Below, piece after piece: positions 25,469 to 34,196 of a DNA stretch of 64,000 bases (position 1 is its first letter; every line of letters starts with the position of its first letter). Source of the DNA: Lachnospiraceae bacterium. GTDB lineage: Bacteria > Bacillota > Clostridia > Lachnospirales > Lachnospiraceae. Location: contig JAQXZD010000091.1 in assembly GCA_029227035.1 (NCBI GenBank), positions 1-64,000 of the forward strand. Direction: 5' to 3'. The translations under genes and the position numbers were made by a program. A model generated the notes under the pieces. It saw only the letters and a list, made by a program, of their open reading frames with translations, ran no database searches and was not told the origin of the DNA.

Positions 25469-26071
25469 TCACCCTCTTTCTATCTTCATTTGTCTGATTT
25501 TCTGGCGGATTCTCTGCAGGGCATTGTCAATCGCCTTTGGACTCTTTTCCATCAGGCCGGCAATCTGAATATAATTATTTCCATCCAGATAAAGCTGCAA
25601 TACCTGCTTCTCCATTTTGCTTAATTTTCCAACAAGTCTCTGCCTGAATTCCTTCCAGAGCTCTCCTTCTATCACCATCTGCTCGGGACTTCTCGTCTCT
25701 CCCAGCAGTCCATCCGAAACCGAAGCCCCTGTCTCTGTCTCCTTTGCCGAAAGTGAGACATAAGAATTTAACGGCATATGTTTCTTCCGGTTTGACGCTT
25801 TCACCGCCGAGTATAACTGTCTGTTAATACACATTTCGGCAAAATGATAAAAACCGGAATTCTTATCGCTCCGATAATCCCGGACTGCCTTAAACAGTCC
25901 AATCATTCCCTCCTGTATCAGATCCTCATTCTCTCCGCCAATCAGATACATTGCCTTTGCGCAACGGCTGACAAGCGGCTTGTATTTTTCCAATATATAA
26001 TCTGTGATATCATCCTCACCCTGACGCAGCTTCTCAATGAGCTCCTCGTCAGAAAATGTATCATATTGCAT
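25469..26071 (-). CDS. sigH: RNA polymerase sporulation sigma factor SigH
   Basis: A 200-residue sigma-70 family factor. Region 2 shows ENEDLIQEGMIGLFKAVRDY and FYHFAEMCINRQLYSAVK; region 4 shows LSKMEKQVLQLYLDGNNYIQIAGL with KSPKAIDNALQRIRQK as the recognition helix. Its place after rlmB matches Bacillus sigH. SigH controls entry into sporulation and stationary-phase genes, which suggests a spore former or a descendant of one. The Bacillus neighbour yacP/rae1 is missing. Confidence 0.92.
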   Translation of the reverse strand: MQYDTFSDEELIEKLRQGEDDITDYILEKYKPLVSRCAKAMYLIGGENEDLIQEGMIGLFKAVRDYRSDKNSGFYHFAEMCINRQLYSAVKASNRKKHMPLNSYVSLSAKETETGASVSDGLLGETRSPEQMVIEGELWKEFRQRLVGKLSKMEKQVLQLYLDGNNYIQIAGLMEKSPKAIDNALQRIRQKIRQMKIERG

Positions 26072-26074
26072 GCA

Positions 26075-26827
26075 CTACCCCTTTTTCATTCGCTGCCGCA
26101 CAATCTCATAAGCCATCACACCCGTTGCCACAGATGCATTCAGCGAATCAATGCTTCCTTTCATGGGAATGGAAGCAACCATATCGCAGTTCTTTTTCAC
26201 CAGCGGACTGACACCGTCTCCCTCACTTCCGATGACAAGTCCTATCGGTCCGGTCAGATCCATATCATACATCACCGTTCCGTCCATGTCCGCACAGACA
26301 AACCAGAGTCCTTTTTCCTTCAGTTCCTTCATGGTATTGGAAATATTGGTCACCTTCGCCACCTTCGTATAATTGATGGCTCCCGCCGATGTCTTTGCAA
26401 CCGTCGGGGTAAGCCCCACCGCGCGGCGCTTCGGAATAATCACTCCATGCGCCCCCGCCTGGTTTGCAGTACGAATAATCGCTCCAAGATTATGTGGATC
26501 CTCAATTCCGTCCAGAATAATAATAAACGGCGGCTCTCCTTTTTCCTCCGCTTCCTTTAAAATATCCTCAACCTCCGCATAAGCGTATGCCGCACTGACC
26601 GCAATCACACCCTGATGCTTCCCGGTTTCCGAAAGCTGATCCAGCCTTTCCCTGCTCACATAATTGATAATGGTATCATGCTTTCTGGCCTCTCTGGTAA
26701 TGGTCTTGACCGGTCCATCCTGACATCCGTCCAGCACATACAGCTTATCAATCGTCTTTCCGGAACGAAACGCCTCCAAGACAGCATTCCGCCCTTCTAT
26801 TCTGTTATCTGTCATCTCGTATTCCAT
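26075..26827 (-). CDS. rlmB: 23S rRNA 2'-O-methyltransferase, TrmH/RlmB family
   Basis: A 250-residue SpoU-class knotted methyltransferase. The N-terminal substrate domain begins NRIEGRNAVLEAFRSG; the three SpoU motifs are DGIEDPHNLGAIIRTANQAG, LVIGSEGDGVSPLV and IPMKGSIDSLNASVATGVMAYE. RlmB methylates G2251 of 23S rRNA. Position between mrnC and sigH agrees with Bacillus yacO. The reaction site is by homology only. It ends three bases before sigH. Confidence 0.94.
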   Translation of the reverse strand: MEYEMTDNRIEGRNAVLEAFRSGKTIDKLYVLDGCQDGPVKTITREARKHDTIINYVSRERLDQLSETGKHQGVIAVSAAYAYAEVEDILKEAEEKGEPPFIIILDGIEDPHNLGAIIRTANQAGAHGVIIPKRRAVGLTPTVAKTSAGAINYTKVAKVTNISNTMKELKEKGLWFVCADMDGTVMYDMDLTGPIGLVIGSEGDGVSPLVKKNCDMVASIPMKGSIDSLNASVATGVMAYEIVRQRMKKG

Positions 26828-26842
26828 GTTTTCTTCCTTTTT

Positions 26843-27277
26843 CTATAACCTTAAATCCAGACCGTCCACGGCACATTTTATCAATTCCACGAGACGCTCA
26901 AACCGGTCCGTCAGATACAGGTAGCCCATCAGTGCCTCAAGCCCTGTCGCCTTACGGTAATCGGCAACCGTGGCATTTTTCGGCATGGTTGCTGACTTTG
27001 CATTGCGTCCTCTCCTGCAGATGTCCGCTTCCTCATCCGTCAGCTTATCCGTAAGATACTCCATGATGAGTGCCTGTGTATGTGCCTTTACAATATGGCT
27101 GGTTCGCATGTGAAGTTTACTTGCGTGTGTATTTCCCTTTCCAACAACCACCGTGCGGATAACCAGATCAAAAATCCCATCTCCGATATACGCAAGCGTC
27201 AGCGGCGAATAGGTTCTGATATCCGTATCCGGCACATCAAACTTTTCTCTGATATATGAGTCAATTCCTTTTTCCAT
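26843..27277 (-). CDS. mrnC: Mini-ribonuclease 3
   Basis: A 144-residue RNase III catalytic domain without the double-strand RNA-binding domain; it matures 23S rRNA. Visible are SPLTLAYIGDGIFDLVIRT with the conserved acidic pair, AKSATMPKNATVADYRKATGLEALMGYLYL with the second active-site Asp/Glu, and a short C-terminus. The ATG shares a base with the cysS stop (TGATG), so I start at 27277 rather than five codons earlier. Translational coupling with cysS is expected. Confidence 0.94.
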   Translation of the reverse strand: MEKGIDSYIREKFDVPDTDIRTYSPLTLAYIGDGIFDLVIRTVVVGKGNTHASKLHMRTSHIVKAHTQALIMEYLTDKLTDEEADICRRGRNAKSATMPKNATVADYRKATGLEALMGYLYLTDRFERLVELIKCAVDGLDLRL

Positions 27278-28704
27278 CAAACAAGCTCCCAAACAACACC
27301 TTCTCTGGTATCCTTAATTGCCACGCCCTTTGCCAGCAGTTCCTCTCTGATGGCATCCGCTTTTGCAAAATCCTTTGCCTTCTTTGCTTCCTTACGCTCT
27401 GCAATCTTGTCATTGATATACTGTTCCAGCTCTGCATCCACAGTGGTGCCGGCATCCAGAAGCGCCTGTCCCGCCGTGGTAAGATTCAAAGAGAGAACTT
27501 TGTCAAAATCACGCAAAAGCTCCAGCTTCGTCTTATCATTTATATCGGCTTTTACGACGTCATAGACCACCGTAATCGCCATGGAAGTATTCATATCATC
27601 ACAGATGGCATCCGTAAACCTTGCTTTGTAATCCGAAAATGCCTTCTCATCCACTTTCCCTTCATCCCGCAGGGTTGCAATCTTCTTCACCAGCTTCTCA
27701 TACGCGGTCTCCACATTGTCCAGATTCTCATAGGAAAATACCAGCGGCTTCCGGTAATGGGACTGCAGGCAGAACATTCGGTAAGCAATCGGATCGTAAC
27801 CTTTCTCTTCCAGAAGGGATACCGTGAGGAAATCACCCTTTGACTTACTCATTTTTCCAGACTGGTCGTTCAGATGGTTCACATGCAGCCAGTAGTTGCA
27901 CCATTTATGTCCCAGATAAGACTCCGACTGGGCAATCTCATTGGTGTGATGCGGGAAAATATTGTCCACGCCGCCACAGTGAATATCCATATATTCGCCC
28001 AGATGCTTAATTCCGATGCAGGAACACTCAATGTGCCAGCCCGGATATCCAACACCCCACGGACTATCCCATTTGAGTGCCTGATCCTCAAACTTGGATT
28101 TTGTAAACCAGAGGACGAAATCATTCACATTGCGCTTGTTCTCATCTGCCTCCACATCCTCACGGACAGCCACCTGAAGCTGCTCCTTTTCCACTGCGGA
28201 AGAAAATACATAATAATCCTCCAGCTTGCTTGTGTCAAAATAGACATTGCCGCCTGCCTGATATGCATAACCTTTTTCCAGAAGCACTTCAATCATATGG
28301 ATAAAGTCACTGATGCAGTTGGTTGCAGGCTCCACCACGTCCGGTCTCTTGATATTCAGCTTTCTGCAATCCTCAAAAAAGGCGTCCGTATAGAATTTCG
28401 CCACTTCCATGACGCTCTTATGTTCCCGCTTTGCGCCCTTTAACATCTTATCTTCACCGGTGTCCGCATCCGACGAGAGATGCCCCACATCCGTAATGTT
28501 CATAACGCGCTTAACATCATAGCCCACATAGCGGAGTCCTTTTTCCAGGACATCCTCCATAATGTAACTTCTGAGATTACCGATATGTGCAAAATGATAT
28601 ACGGTCGGTCCGCAGGTGTACATCCGGATTTTACCGTCCTCATGCGGAATTACCGTCTCAACCTCTCTTGTCAATGTATTATAAAAACGAAATCGATTCT
28701 CCAT
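27277..28704 (-). CDS. cysS: cysteinyl-tRNA synthetase
   Basis: A 475-residue class I tRNA synthetase. HIGH motif appears as HIGNLRSYI, zinc ligands lie in MYTCGPTVYHFAH and WHIECSCIGIKHLG, and the KMSKS motif is present as GKMSKSKGDF. The C-terminal helical domain ends with the anticodon-binding segment KGVAIKDTREGVVWEL. Upstream lies a 340-base structured repeat region separating it from cysE, with which it is usually co-transcribed. No T-box was seen. Confidence 0.97.
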   Translation of the reverse strand: MENRFRFYNTLTREVETVIPHEDGKIRMYTCGPTVYHFAHIGNLRSYIMEDVLEKGLRYVGYDVKRVMNITDVGHLSSDADTGEDKMLKGAKREHKSVMEVAKFYTDAFFEDCRKLNIKRPDVVEPATNCISDFIHMIEVLLEKGYAYQAGGNVYFDTSKLEDYYVFSSAVEKEQLQVAVREDVEADENKRNVNDFVLWFTKSKFEDQALKWDSPWGVGYPGWHIECSCIGIKHLGEYMDIHCGGVDNIFPHHTNEIAQSESYLGHKWCNYWLHVNHLNDQSGKMSKSKGDFLTVSLLEEKGYDPIAYRMFCLQSHYRKPLVFSYENLDNVETAYEKLVKKIATLRDEGKVDEKAFSDYKARFTDAICDDMNTSMAITVVYDVVKADINDKTKLELLRDFDKVLSLNLTTAGQALLDAGTTVDAELEQYINDKIAERKEAKKAKDFAKADAIREELLAKGVAIKDTREGVVWELV

Positions 28705-29046
28705 CCTGTTGTCCTTTTCTGTGTTTTACATTATAGATAATTGTTCAGAACCCTCCCCTGCAATTCGCATTTTCGCCCTCTCTACGAGTGCTTTCCCGTC
28801 CCTTCGGGACTAAATGGAACATCAGCCCATGATAAATTTCCCTTCGGGAAATGGGCTGACGCTGCATAACCGGTTCCTACAGAACCGATTACATAGCTCA
28901 TAATTGGGGCGGTGACTCTATTCGAGCCACCTTACGAATAAGATAACCAGCTTCTTACATGCAAGCATGACGAATCTGCCTATCTTATTCTACGGCTTCT
29001 GAATAGTCACCTTTATTGTACAATATTCCATTCAAAAATCCTATAT
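28705..29046. repeat. structured intergenic repeat element between cysE and cysS
   Basis: A gene-free stretch that is nearly all inverted repeats. Ends: TTCAGAACCC at 28744 and GGCTTCTGAATAGTCAC ending at 29010. Inside are GTCCC-TTC-GGGAC, TCAGCCCA (28822-28829) with TGGGCTGA (28852-28859), TAACCGGTTC with GAACCGATTA, GGTGACTC with GAGCCACC, and GAATAAGATA (28936-28945) with TATCTTATTC (28981-28990). A 63-base core at 28861-28923 recurs at 31543-31605. No transposase; it looks like a non-autonomous mobile or REP-like element. Confidence 0.75.
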
Positions 29047-29721
29047 CTAATTATCATTTTTTGTTGATATCTTTTGAAAAGCTTCTTCAAAATCAAGAAT
29101 TTTTCTGCAGAGCTCCTCCCGCTCCCTCCGGAAACACTCCAGATCTTCCTGTACCGGATCCGGAAAATGCACCTGATCCATCTCCTCCTGCGGAAGTTTC
29201 GGACTGTTATGCCGGACAACGCGCCCCGGCACTCCCACAACGGTGGAACCCTGCGGCACCTCGCGTAAGACCACACTCCCCGCTCCAATTTTGCAGTTAT
29301 CCCCTATCTTAAAAGAGCCAATCACTTTTGCTCCTGCGGAAACCATCACATTGTTTCCAAGAGTCGGGTGCCTTTTTCCCTGCTCTTTTCCCGTACCGCC
29401 GAGAGTCACTCCCTGATAAAGCGTACAGTTATCTCCAATCACCGTGGTCTCTCCGATGACAACGCCGCAGCCATGATCGATAAACAGTCCCTTTCCGATC
29501 TGTGCCCCCGGATGTATTTCAATTCCGGTTTTTCGCGCCGCCCTCTGCGACAAAAGGCGCGCCAGAAAATAGTGTTTCTTTCTATACAGCTTATGTGCTC
29601 TCCGGTAACTGAGCATAACCTTGAAACTGGGATACAAAAAGACCTCCAAATCCGAATGGATTGCCGGATCCCTCTCCCGGATTACTCTTTTTTCCTCGCG
29701 CAGATTCCGTAAAAATCCCAT
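29047..29721 (-). CDS. cysE: serine O-acetyltransferase
   Basis: A 224-residue hexapeptide-repeat acyltransferase that makes O-acetylserine for cysteine synthesis. The left-handed helix domain runs about 60-165: GIEIHPGAQIGKGLFIDHG with catalytic His, GVVIGETTVIGDNCTLYQG, GTGKEQGKRHPTLGNNVMV, and AKVIGSFKIGDNCKIGAGSV. The N-terminal helical domain is shorter than in E. coli CysE, as in other Firmicutes. The C-terminal tail is charged and helical. Position before cysS is as in Bacillus. It could feed MetY/sulfhydrylase enzymes in the same window. Confidence 0.93.
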   Translation of the reverse strand: MGFLRNLREEKRVIRERDPAIHSDLEVFLYPSFKVMLSYRRAHKLYRKKHYFLARLLSQRAARKTGIEIHPGAQIGKGLFIDHGCGVVIGETTVIGDNCTLYQGVTLGGTGKEQGKRHPTLGNNVMVSAGAKVIGSFKIGDNCKIGAGSVVLREVPQGSTVVGVPGRVVRHNSPKLPQEEMDQVHFPDPVQEDLECFRREREELCRKILDFEEAFQKISTKNDN

Positions 29722-29740
29722 GCAGCCCCTTTTCTGAGAA

Positions 29741-29776
29741 AAAGCGGATTACCGTTTTCAAAAGGTACTCCGCTTT
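29741..29776 (-). terminator. terminator or attenuator between ispF and cysE
   Basis: AAAGCGGA with TCCGCTTT, one mismatch, then TACC with GGTA around a ten-base loop; on the minus strand it is followed by a short T run directly before the cysE ribosome site. Confidence 0.6.
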
Positions 29777-29820
29777 CTTCATCCTCTTTACTGTTAGATT
29801 ATGCAGTTTTAAAAGGTTAG

Positions 29821-30363
29821 CTACTGCTCTTTGTGCTGTCCGCAACAGCCTGTACAGGTTCCCCGACTTCCTACCGCCACGCTTCCCTCATAAAAGCCTG
29901 TCAGAAGGCAGACCGCCTGTGCAGAGATTCCTTCCTCCGTTCCCGTAAATCCGAGTCCTTCTTCCGTTGTTGCTTTTACATTCACCTGATTCTTTGCAAT
30001 GCCAAGAGTCTTCGCAATATTCTGCTCCATCTCCTCAATATACGGGCGAAGCTTTGGCTTCTGTGCGATAACGGTCGCATCAATGTTCTCAATGACATAT
30101 CCCTCTTTTTCAAGCAGTTCGCCCACCTGCTCTAAAAGCCGCATGCTGGAGATCCCCTCATACTGCGGATCCGTATCCGGAAAATGTTTTCCGATATCCC
30201 CAAGCGCTGCGGCTCCCAACAGCGCATCCATCACTGCATGTACCAGCACATCTGCATCCGAATGTCCCAAAAGCCCCAGTGTGTGTTCCACTTTGACGCC
30301 TCCAAGAATCAGTTCCCGGCCTTCCACCAGTCTGTGCACATCATATCCCATTCCCACGCGCAT
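29821..30363 (-). CDS. ispF: 2-C-methyl-D-erythritol 2,4-cyclodiphosphate synthase
   Basis: IspF closes the cyclodiphosphate ring in the MEP isoprenoid pathway. The 180 residues show [13 protein letters not shown] with the zinc ligands, [31 protein letters not shown] and the end [20 protein letters not shown]. The ATG at 30363 is chosen because GGGAGG lies seven bases before it; an in-frame ATG six codons earlier precedes the ribosome site. The protein carries an unusual C-terminal extension of about 20 residues with a CTGCCG cysteine cluster. ispD is not next to it. Confidence 0.95.
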   Translation of the reverse strand: MRVGMGYDVHRLVEGRELILGGVKVEHTLGLLGHSDADVLVHAVMDALLGAAALGDIGKHFPDTDPQYEGISSMRLLEQVGELLEKEGYVIENIDATVIAQKPKLRPYIEEMEQNIAKTLGIAKNQVNVKATTEEGLGFTGTEEGISAQAVCLLTGFYEGSVAVGSRGTCTGCCGQHKEQ

Positions 30364-30394
30364 TTTATTTCCTCCCGTCATCCATAACGTTACA

Positions 30395-30424
30395 AAAAGG
30401 GCATAGTCATACTATGCCCCTTTT
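30395..30424 (-). terminator. terminator of pta
   Basis: GGGCATAGT pairs with ACTATGCCC around CAT, flanked by A and T runs. It follows the pta stop by about 25 bases on the minus strand. Confidence 0.8.
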
Positions 30425-30448
30425 GGGTTGCTTTCATGTTTATCAATC

Positions 30449-31432
30449 CTATGCCAGCGCTGCAGTAATGATTGCCATGGAATATACTTCTGATGCATTG
30501 CATCCACGGGACAAATCATTGATCGGTGCATTCAGACCAAGGAGAATCGGGCCGTAAGCCTCAAAGTTTCCAAGACGCTGTGCAATCTTGTATCCGATAT
30601 TTCCTGCATTGATATCCGGGAAAATAAAGGTGTTTGCATGTCCTGCAATCGGATTGTCCGGACACTTGGTGCGGGCCACTCTCGGTGACACGGCAGCATC
30701 AAACTGTATCTCTCCGGTAATCGGAAGCTCCGGATACTTCTCAGCCGCTTTCTTGGCTGCGTTACGCATCTTGTCCACATCCTCACCTTTTCCGGAACCG
30801 AAAGTTGAATAGCTCAGAAATGCCACCTTCGGATCTACGCCGAATATCTTCGCACACTCTGCGGATTCTCCTGCAATCTCCACCAGTTCATCCTCTGTCG
30901 GATGAATATTGATGGCACAGTCTGCCATCGCCAGCACCTCATTCTCACCGGTTGCGGATGGGCGAACCAGAATGAAGCAGGAAGATACGATGGAATTACC
31001 CGGCTTTGTCTTAATGAGCTGAAGTGCCGGACGGACGGTATCCGCCGTAGAGTATGTAGCACCGCCCAAAAGCGCGTCCGCAATCCCCATCTTCACGAGC
31101 ATGGTTCCGAAATAATTGCTCTGGGACAACATCCCCCTTGCCTGCTCCTCTGTCACACCCTTGCTCTTACGAAGCTCGCAGAACAGGGCAATCATCTCAT
31201 CCATACGGTCAAAATTCTTCGGATCGATAATCTGTGCTCCGCGGATATTGAAACCGCTCTCCTCTGCTGAGGCATAAATCTCTTCTTCATTTCCCACCAG
31301 AATCGGGTGAAGGAAATTGCTGGCAAGCAGACGTGAAGCTGCCTCCAGAATACGCGGATCGTCTCCTTCCGTGAACACAATTTTCTTAGGACTTTTTTTC
31401 AAAATGTCAATCAACTGACCAAAACCAAACAT
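30449..31432 (-). CDS. pta: phosphate acetyltransferase
   Basis: A 327-residue single-domain Pta, interconverting acetyl-CoA and acetyl phosphate in acetate formation. Signature segments: KIVFTEGDDPRILEAASRLL, GGATYSTADTVRPALQLI, FLSYSTFGSGKGEDVDK and GPILLGLNAPINDLSRGC. The usual partner ackA is not adjacent: downstream is ispF and upstream is a repeat-bearing gap. Phosphate butyryltransferase is an alternative in the family, but these motifs fit Pta. Confidence 0.95.
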   Translation of the reverse strand: MFGFGQLIDILKKSPKKIVFTEGDDPRILEAASRLLASNFLHPILVGNEEEIYASAEESGFNIRGAQIIDPKNFDRMDEMIALFCELRKSKGVTEEQARGMLSQSNYFGTMLVKMGIADALLGGATYSTADTVRPALQLIKTKPGNSIVSSCFILVRPSATGENEVLAMADCAINIHPTEDELVEIAGESAECAKIFGVDPKVAFLSYSTFGSGKGEDVDKMRNAAKKAAEKYPELPITGEIQFDAAVSPRVARTKCPDNPIAGHANTFIFPDINAGNIGYKIAQRLGNFEAYGPILLGLNAPINDLSRGCNASEVYSMAIITAALA

Positions 31433-31542
31433 ATTAATCTCCTTATCTGTTTATTTTAGTTCCTTTTTACATAAGCATATCTAAATGAATTTGCATATTC
31501 TATTATAAAAGGAATTATATTTATACACCTCCTACAACACGA

Positions 31543-31605
31543 GCTACATAACCGGTCCCTACAGAACCGATTACATAGTTCATATTGTAGGCAGTGACTC
31601 TGTTT
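31543..31605. repeat. second copy of the intergenic repeat core
   Basis: Aligns base for base with 28861-28923: CATAACCGGT, CCTACAGAACCGATTACATAG and CAGTGACTCT-like blocks are shared with few changes. Flanking CCTACAA (31530-31536) and TTGTAGG (31585-31591) form an outer stem. The rest of the 242-base gap between pta and metY is AT-rich with a TATAAT-like box for pta at 31502-31507. Confidence 0.75.
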
Positions 31606-31674
31606 CATAAATATTCTATACTCACTTCATTTGAAATTCAATGTGTTTGGTTGTTCTTTATTGAATACATCCTT

Positions 31675-32982
31675 TTACTGTACAGCCTTAAATGCCTCAT
31701 CCAGATCCTCAATGATATCGTCGATATTCTCTGTTCCGATGGACAGACGGATGGTGTTCTCCTTGATTCCCTGATCCAGAAGCTCTGCCTCGTTCAACTC
31801 CGAATGAGTGGTAGATGCCGGATGAATGGCTAATGACTTCACATCGGCAACATTGGCAAGCAGGGAGAACAATTCCAGATTGTCAATAAATTCCTGCGCC
31901 TTCTTCGCATCTCCCTTAATCTCGAAGGTAAAGATAGAACCTCCGCCATTCGGGAAATACTTCTTATACAGTCTCTGCTGCTCCGGATCCGTGGTTACGG
32001 AAGGATGATGTACTGCTTCCACCTGCGGATGCTTAGACAGATATTCCACTACCTTAAGCGCATTCTCCACATGTCTCTCCACACGAAGGGAAAGTGTCTC
32101 CAGTCCCTGCAGGAAAATCCAACTGTGGAACGGAGATAAGGTTGCACCTGTATCTCTGAGCAGAATAGCACGAATTCTTGTTACAAAAGCTGCAGGACCC
32201 GCTGCATCTGCAAAACTGATGCCATGATAACTCTCATTCGGCTCGGTAAGCTGCGGGAACTTTCCGGATGCTTTCCAGTCGAATTTTCCGGAATCCACAA
32301 TGACACCTCCAATGGTCGTGCCGTGTCCGCCGATAAACTTCGTCGCAGAATGGATCACAATATCTGCTCCGTATTCAATCGGGCGTACCAGATAAGGAGT
32401 TGCAAAAGTACTGTCGATTACCAGCGGAATCTTATGAGCATGAGCAATCTTTGCGATTCCTTCAATATCCGCAACCTCTGAATTCGGATTACCAAGAGTC
32501 TCAATGTAGATTGCTTTTGTATTCTCCTGAATTGCATTTTCAAATGCGCTCAAATCCAACGGATCCACAAACGTTGTCTGAATTCCAAAATCCACAAAGG
32601 TATGTGCCAAAAGATTATAGGTTCCTCCGTAGATATTCTTGGCTGCCACGATATGGTCTCCTGAAAAAGCAAGATTCTGAATCGTATAAGAAACGGCTGC
32701 CGCACCGGATGCCACCGCAAGAGCTGCCACACCGCCCTCCAAAGCTGCGATACGCTTTTCAAATACATCCTCTGTCGGATTGGTCAGTCTTCCGTAAATG
32801 TTACCGGCATCCTTCAGTCCGAAACGGTCTGCCGCATGCTGTGAATTGTGGAATACATAAGAGGATGTCTGGTAAATCGGAACGGCTCTTGCATCCGTTA
32901 CCGGATCTGCTGTTTCCTGTCCCACATGTAACTGTAAGGTCTCAAATTTTAAATTTCTGTCTGCATAATGTTTTTTACTCAT
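31675..32982 (-). CDS. metY: O-acetylhomoserine sulfhydrylase (MetY)
   Basis: A 435-residue Cys/Met-metabolism PLP enzyme that adds sulfide (or methanethiol) to O-acetylhomoserine to give homocysteine (or methionine). Motifs: FETLQLHVGQE at the start typical of MetY, YGRLTNPTEDVFEKRIAALEGG, VIHSATKFIGGHGT with the PLP lysine, and SLAIHPASTTHSELNEAE. Length is longer than cystathionine gamma-synthases (about 380), favouring MetY. AGGAG precedes the ATG. No S-box leader was seen upstream. Confidence 0.95.
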   Translation of the reverse strand: MSKKHYADRNLKFETLQLHVGQETADPVTDARAVPIYQTSSYVFHNSQHAADRFGLKDAGNIYGRLTNPTEDVFEKRIAALEGGVAALAVASGAAAVSYTIQNLAFSGDHIVAAKNIYGGTYNLLAHTFVDFGIQTTFVDPLDLSAFENAIQENTKAIYIETLGNPNSEVADIEGIAKIAHAHKIPLVIDSTFATPYLVRPIEYGADIVIHSATKFIGGHGTTIGGVIVDSGKFDWKASGKFPQLTEPNESYHGISFADAAGPAAFVTRIRAILLRDTGATLSPFHSWIFLQGLETLSLRVERHVENALKVVEYLSKHPQVEAVHHPSVTTDPEQQRLYKKYFPNGGGSIFTFEIKGDAKKAQEFIDNLELFSLLANVADVKSLAIHPASTTHSELNEAELLDQGIKENTIRLSIGTENIDDIIEDLDEAFKAVQ

Positions 32983-33099
32983 ATCTTTATTCTCCTTTTC
33001 CTGTTAAAAATTCTTGTCTTGTGTTTTGTTGTATATATCATACCACACCGGTAGGAAAAGTGTTAATTATTCATTTTTATAGTGCGTTATAGGTTTTCC

Positions 33100-34149
33100 T
33101 TATAACAATTCCAGCAATCTGGATGCGCCGTTTTCATCCTTATTATCCAGTATATAGTCGCAAATTTCCCGATTTCTCTTTTCCGCATCAATAGAAAGTA
33201 TCCTAAGGGTTTTCTCCTCCAGGTCATAATCCTCCTGCAGAATCTCTTTTATCAGGCACTCCTTGTCCCTTGCCACATAGATAATGGCGGTTGGAAAATG
33301 ACGCTTCATGGCAATCGCACCACACATATCCAACGCCATAACCGCGTACTTTCCATCCTCCAGCACCACCTCGATATCTTCCTTTTTGGTTCCGTACTTC
33401 ACACCCGCATACATGGTCTGCTCGAAAAATTTCTGCCCCGCGAACTCCTTCTCCGTGAGATAATGATGCTTTGCGCTATGCTTCGTGCAATAGGTTTTAG
33501 GGCCGACAAAACGGGAATCCTCGCAGAGCTGTGCCGCCACCCGGCTTTTTCCGGAACCGGACGGTCCCACCAGTGCCAGCACGGATGGATTCTCGATCTG
33601 TGTACTTTTTGACTGGGAGGCATGAATAATCTGTTTTACCATGGATACAAATTCCGTCATATTATTCACGGAAAGAAGCCCCGTCATCTTCCGGTTCCAC
33701 GGCTTACGCATCAGCACCGGATAAGTTGCCGGTGTCTCCAGCACATTATGGATGGCATCATCCAGTATAATGTCAAACTGCACCAGATTCTTCGCATTCC
33801 CCAGGATGATATTTTCCGGTGGAAACTCCGGAAATGCCTCCAGGATCTGCTTCGCCCTGATTCCCATAAACTGCGGATGGGCTGCCGTAATAAAGTAGAC
33901 ATCCGCTATCTCCATCAGCTTGCGGACTGCCTTTTTATTCTTCTCCGATACCTTCTGCCGCCGATACAGCTCCTCATCCGTATAAAACTCCCGAATAATT
34001 CCTGCCCGTCCCTCATTCTCCCATGAAGTGATATCCTCCAGCACCAACGGCGGATTTATCTGATATTTTTCATTTGCCATTTCAATTGCAAGACTGTTAA
34101 AAGGGGCTGTTACATCATCCCAGTCCAATCCGATTTTTGGTCGCAGCAT
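33100..34149 (-). CDS. fusion of a 5'-deoxyribonucleotidase-like HAD domain and a guanylate-kinase-like domain
   Basis: A 349-residue two-domain protein. Residues 1-165 look like a NT5C-type HAD phosphatase: GLDWDDV (nucleophile Asp9 and Asp11), FITAAHPQF, and IILDDAIHN (Asp130-131). Residues 188-349 look like guanylate kinase: P-loop GPSGSGKS at 195-202, then YLTEKEFAGQKFFEQTMYAG, KYGTKKEDIEVVLEDGKYAV and MKRHFPTAIIYVARD. One domain would remove phosphate from a (deoxy)nucleoside monophosphate and the other add one, suggesting a nucleotide-pool or nucleotide-sensing role. No operon partner; divergent or isolated on both sides. Confidence 0.82.
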   Translation of the reverse strand: MLRPKIGLDWDDVTAPFNSLAIEMANEKYQINPPLVLEDITSWENEGRAGIIREFYTDEELYRRQKVSEKNKKAVRKLMEIADVYFITAAHPQFMGIRAKQILEAFPEFPPENIILGNAKNLVQFDIILDDAIHNVLETPATYPVLMRKPWNRKMTGLLSVNNMTEFVSMVKQIIHASQSKSTQIENPSVLALVGPSGSGKSRVAAQLCEDSRFVGPKTYCTKHSAKHHYLTEKEFAGQKFFEQTMYAGVKYGTKKEDIEVVLEDGKYAVMALDMCGAIAMKRHFPTAIIYVARDKECLIKEILQEDYDLEEKTLRILSIDAEKRNREICDYILDNKDENGASRLLELL

Positions 34150-34196
34150 ACGCTTCTCCTGTCCTTTATGTGAAGATTATTTTCGTTTCTCCTGCT

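Noticed and set aside
28705-29046. CRISPR array
   Set aside because: There are inverted repeats but no regularly spaced direct repeats and no cas genes.
28705-33100. T-box or SAM riboswitch before cysS, cysE or metY
   Set aside because: No T-box GGGTGG core or S-box-type stems were found; the structured region before cysS matches a repeat found elsewhere in the window.
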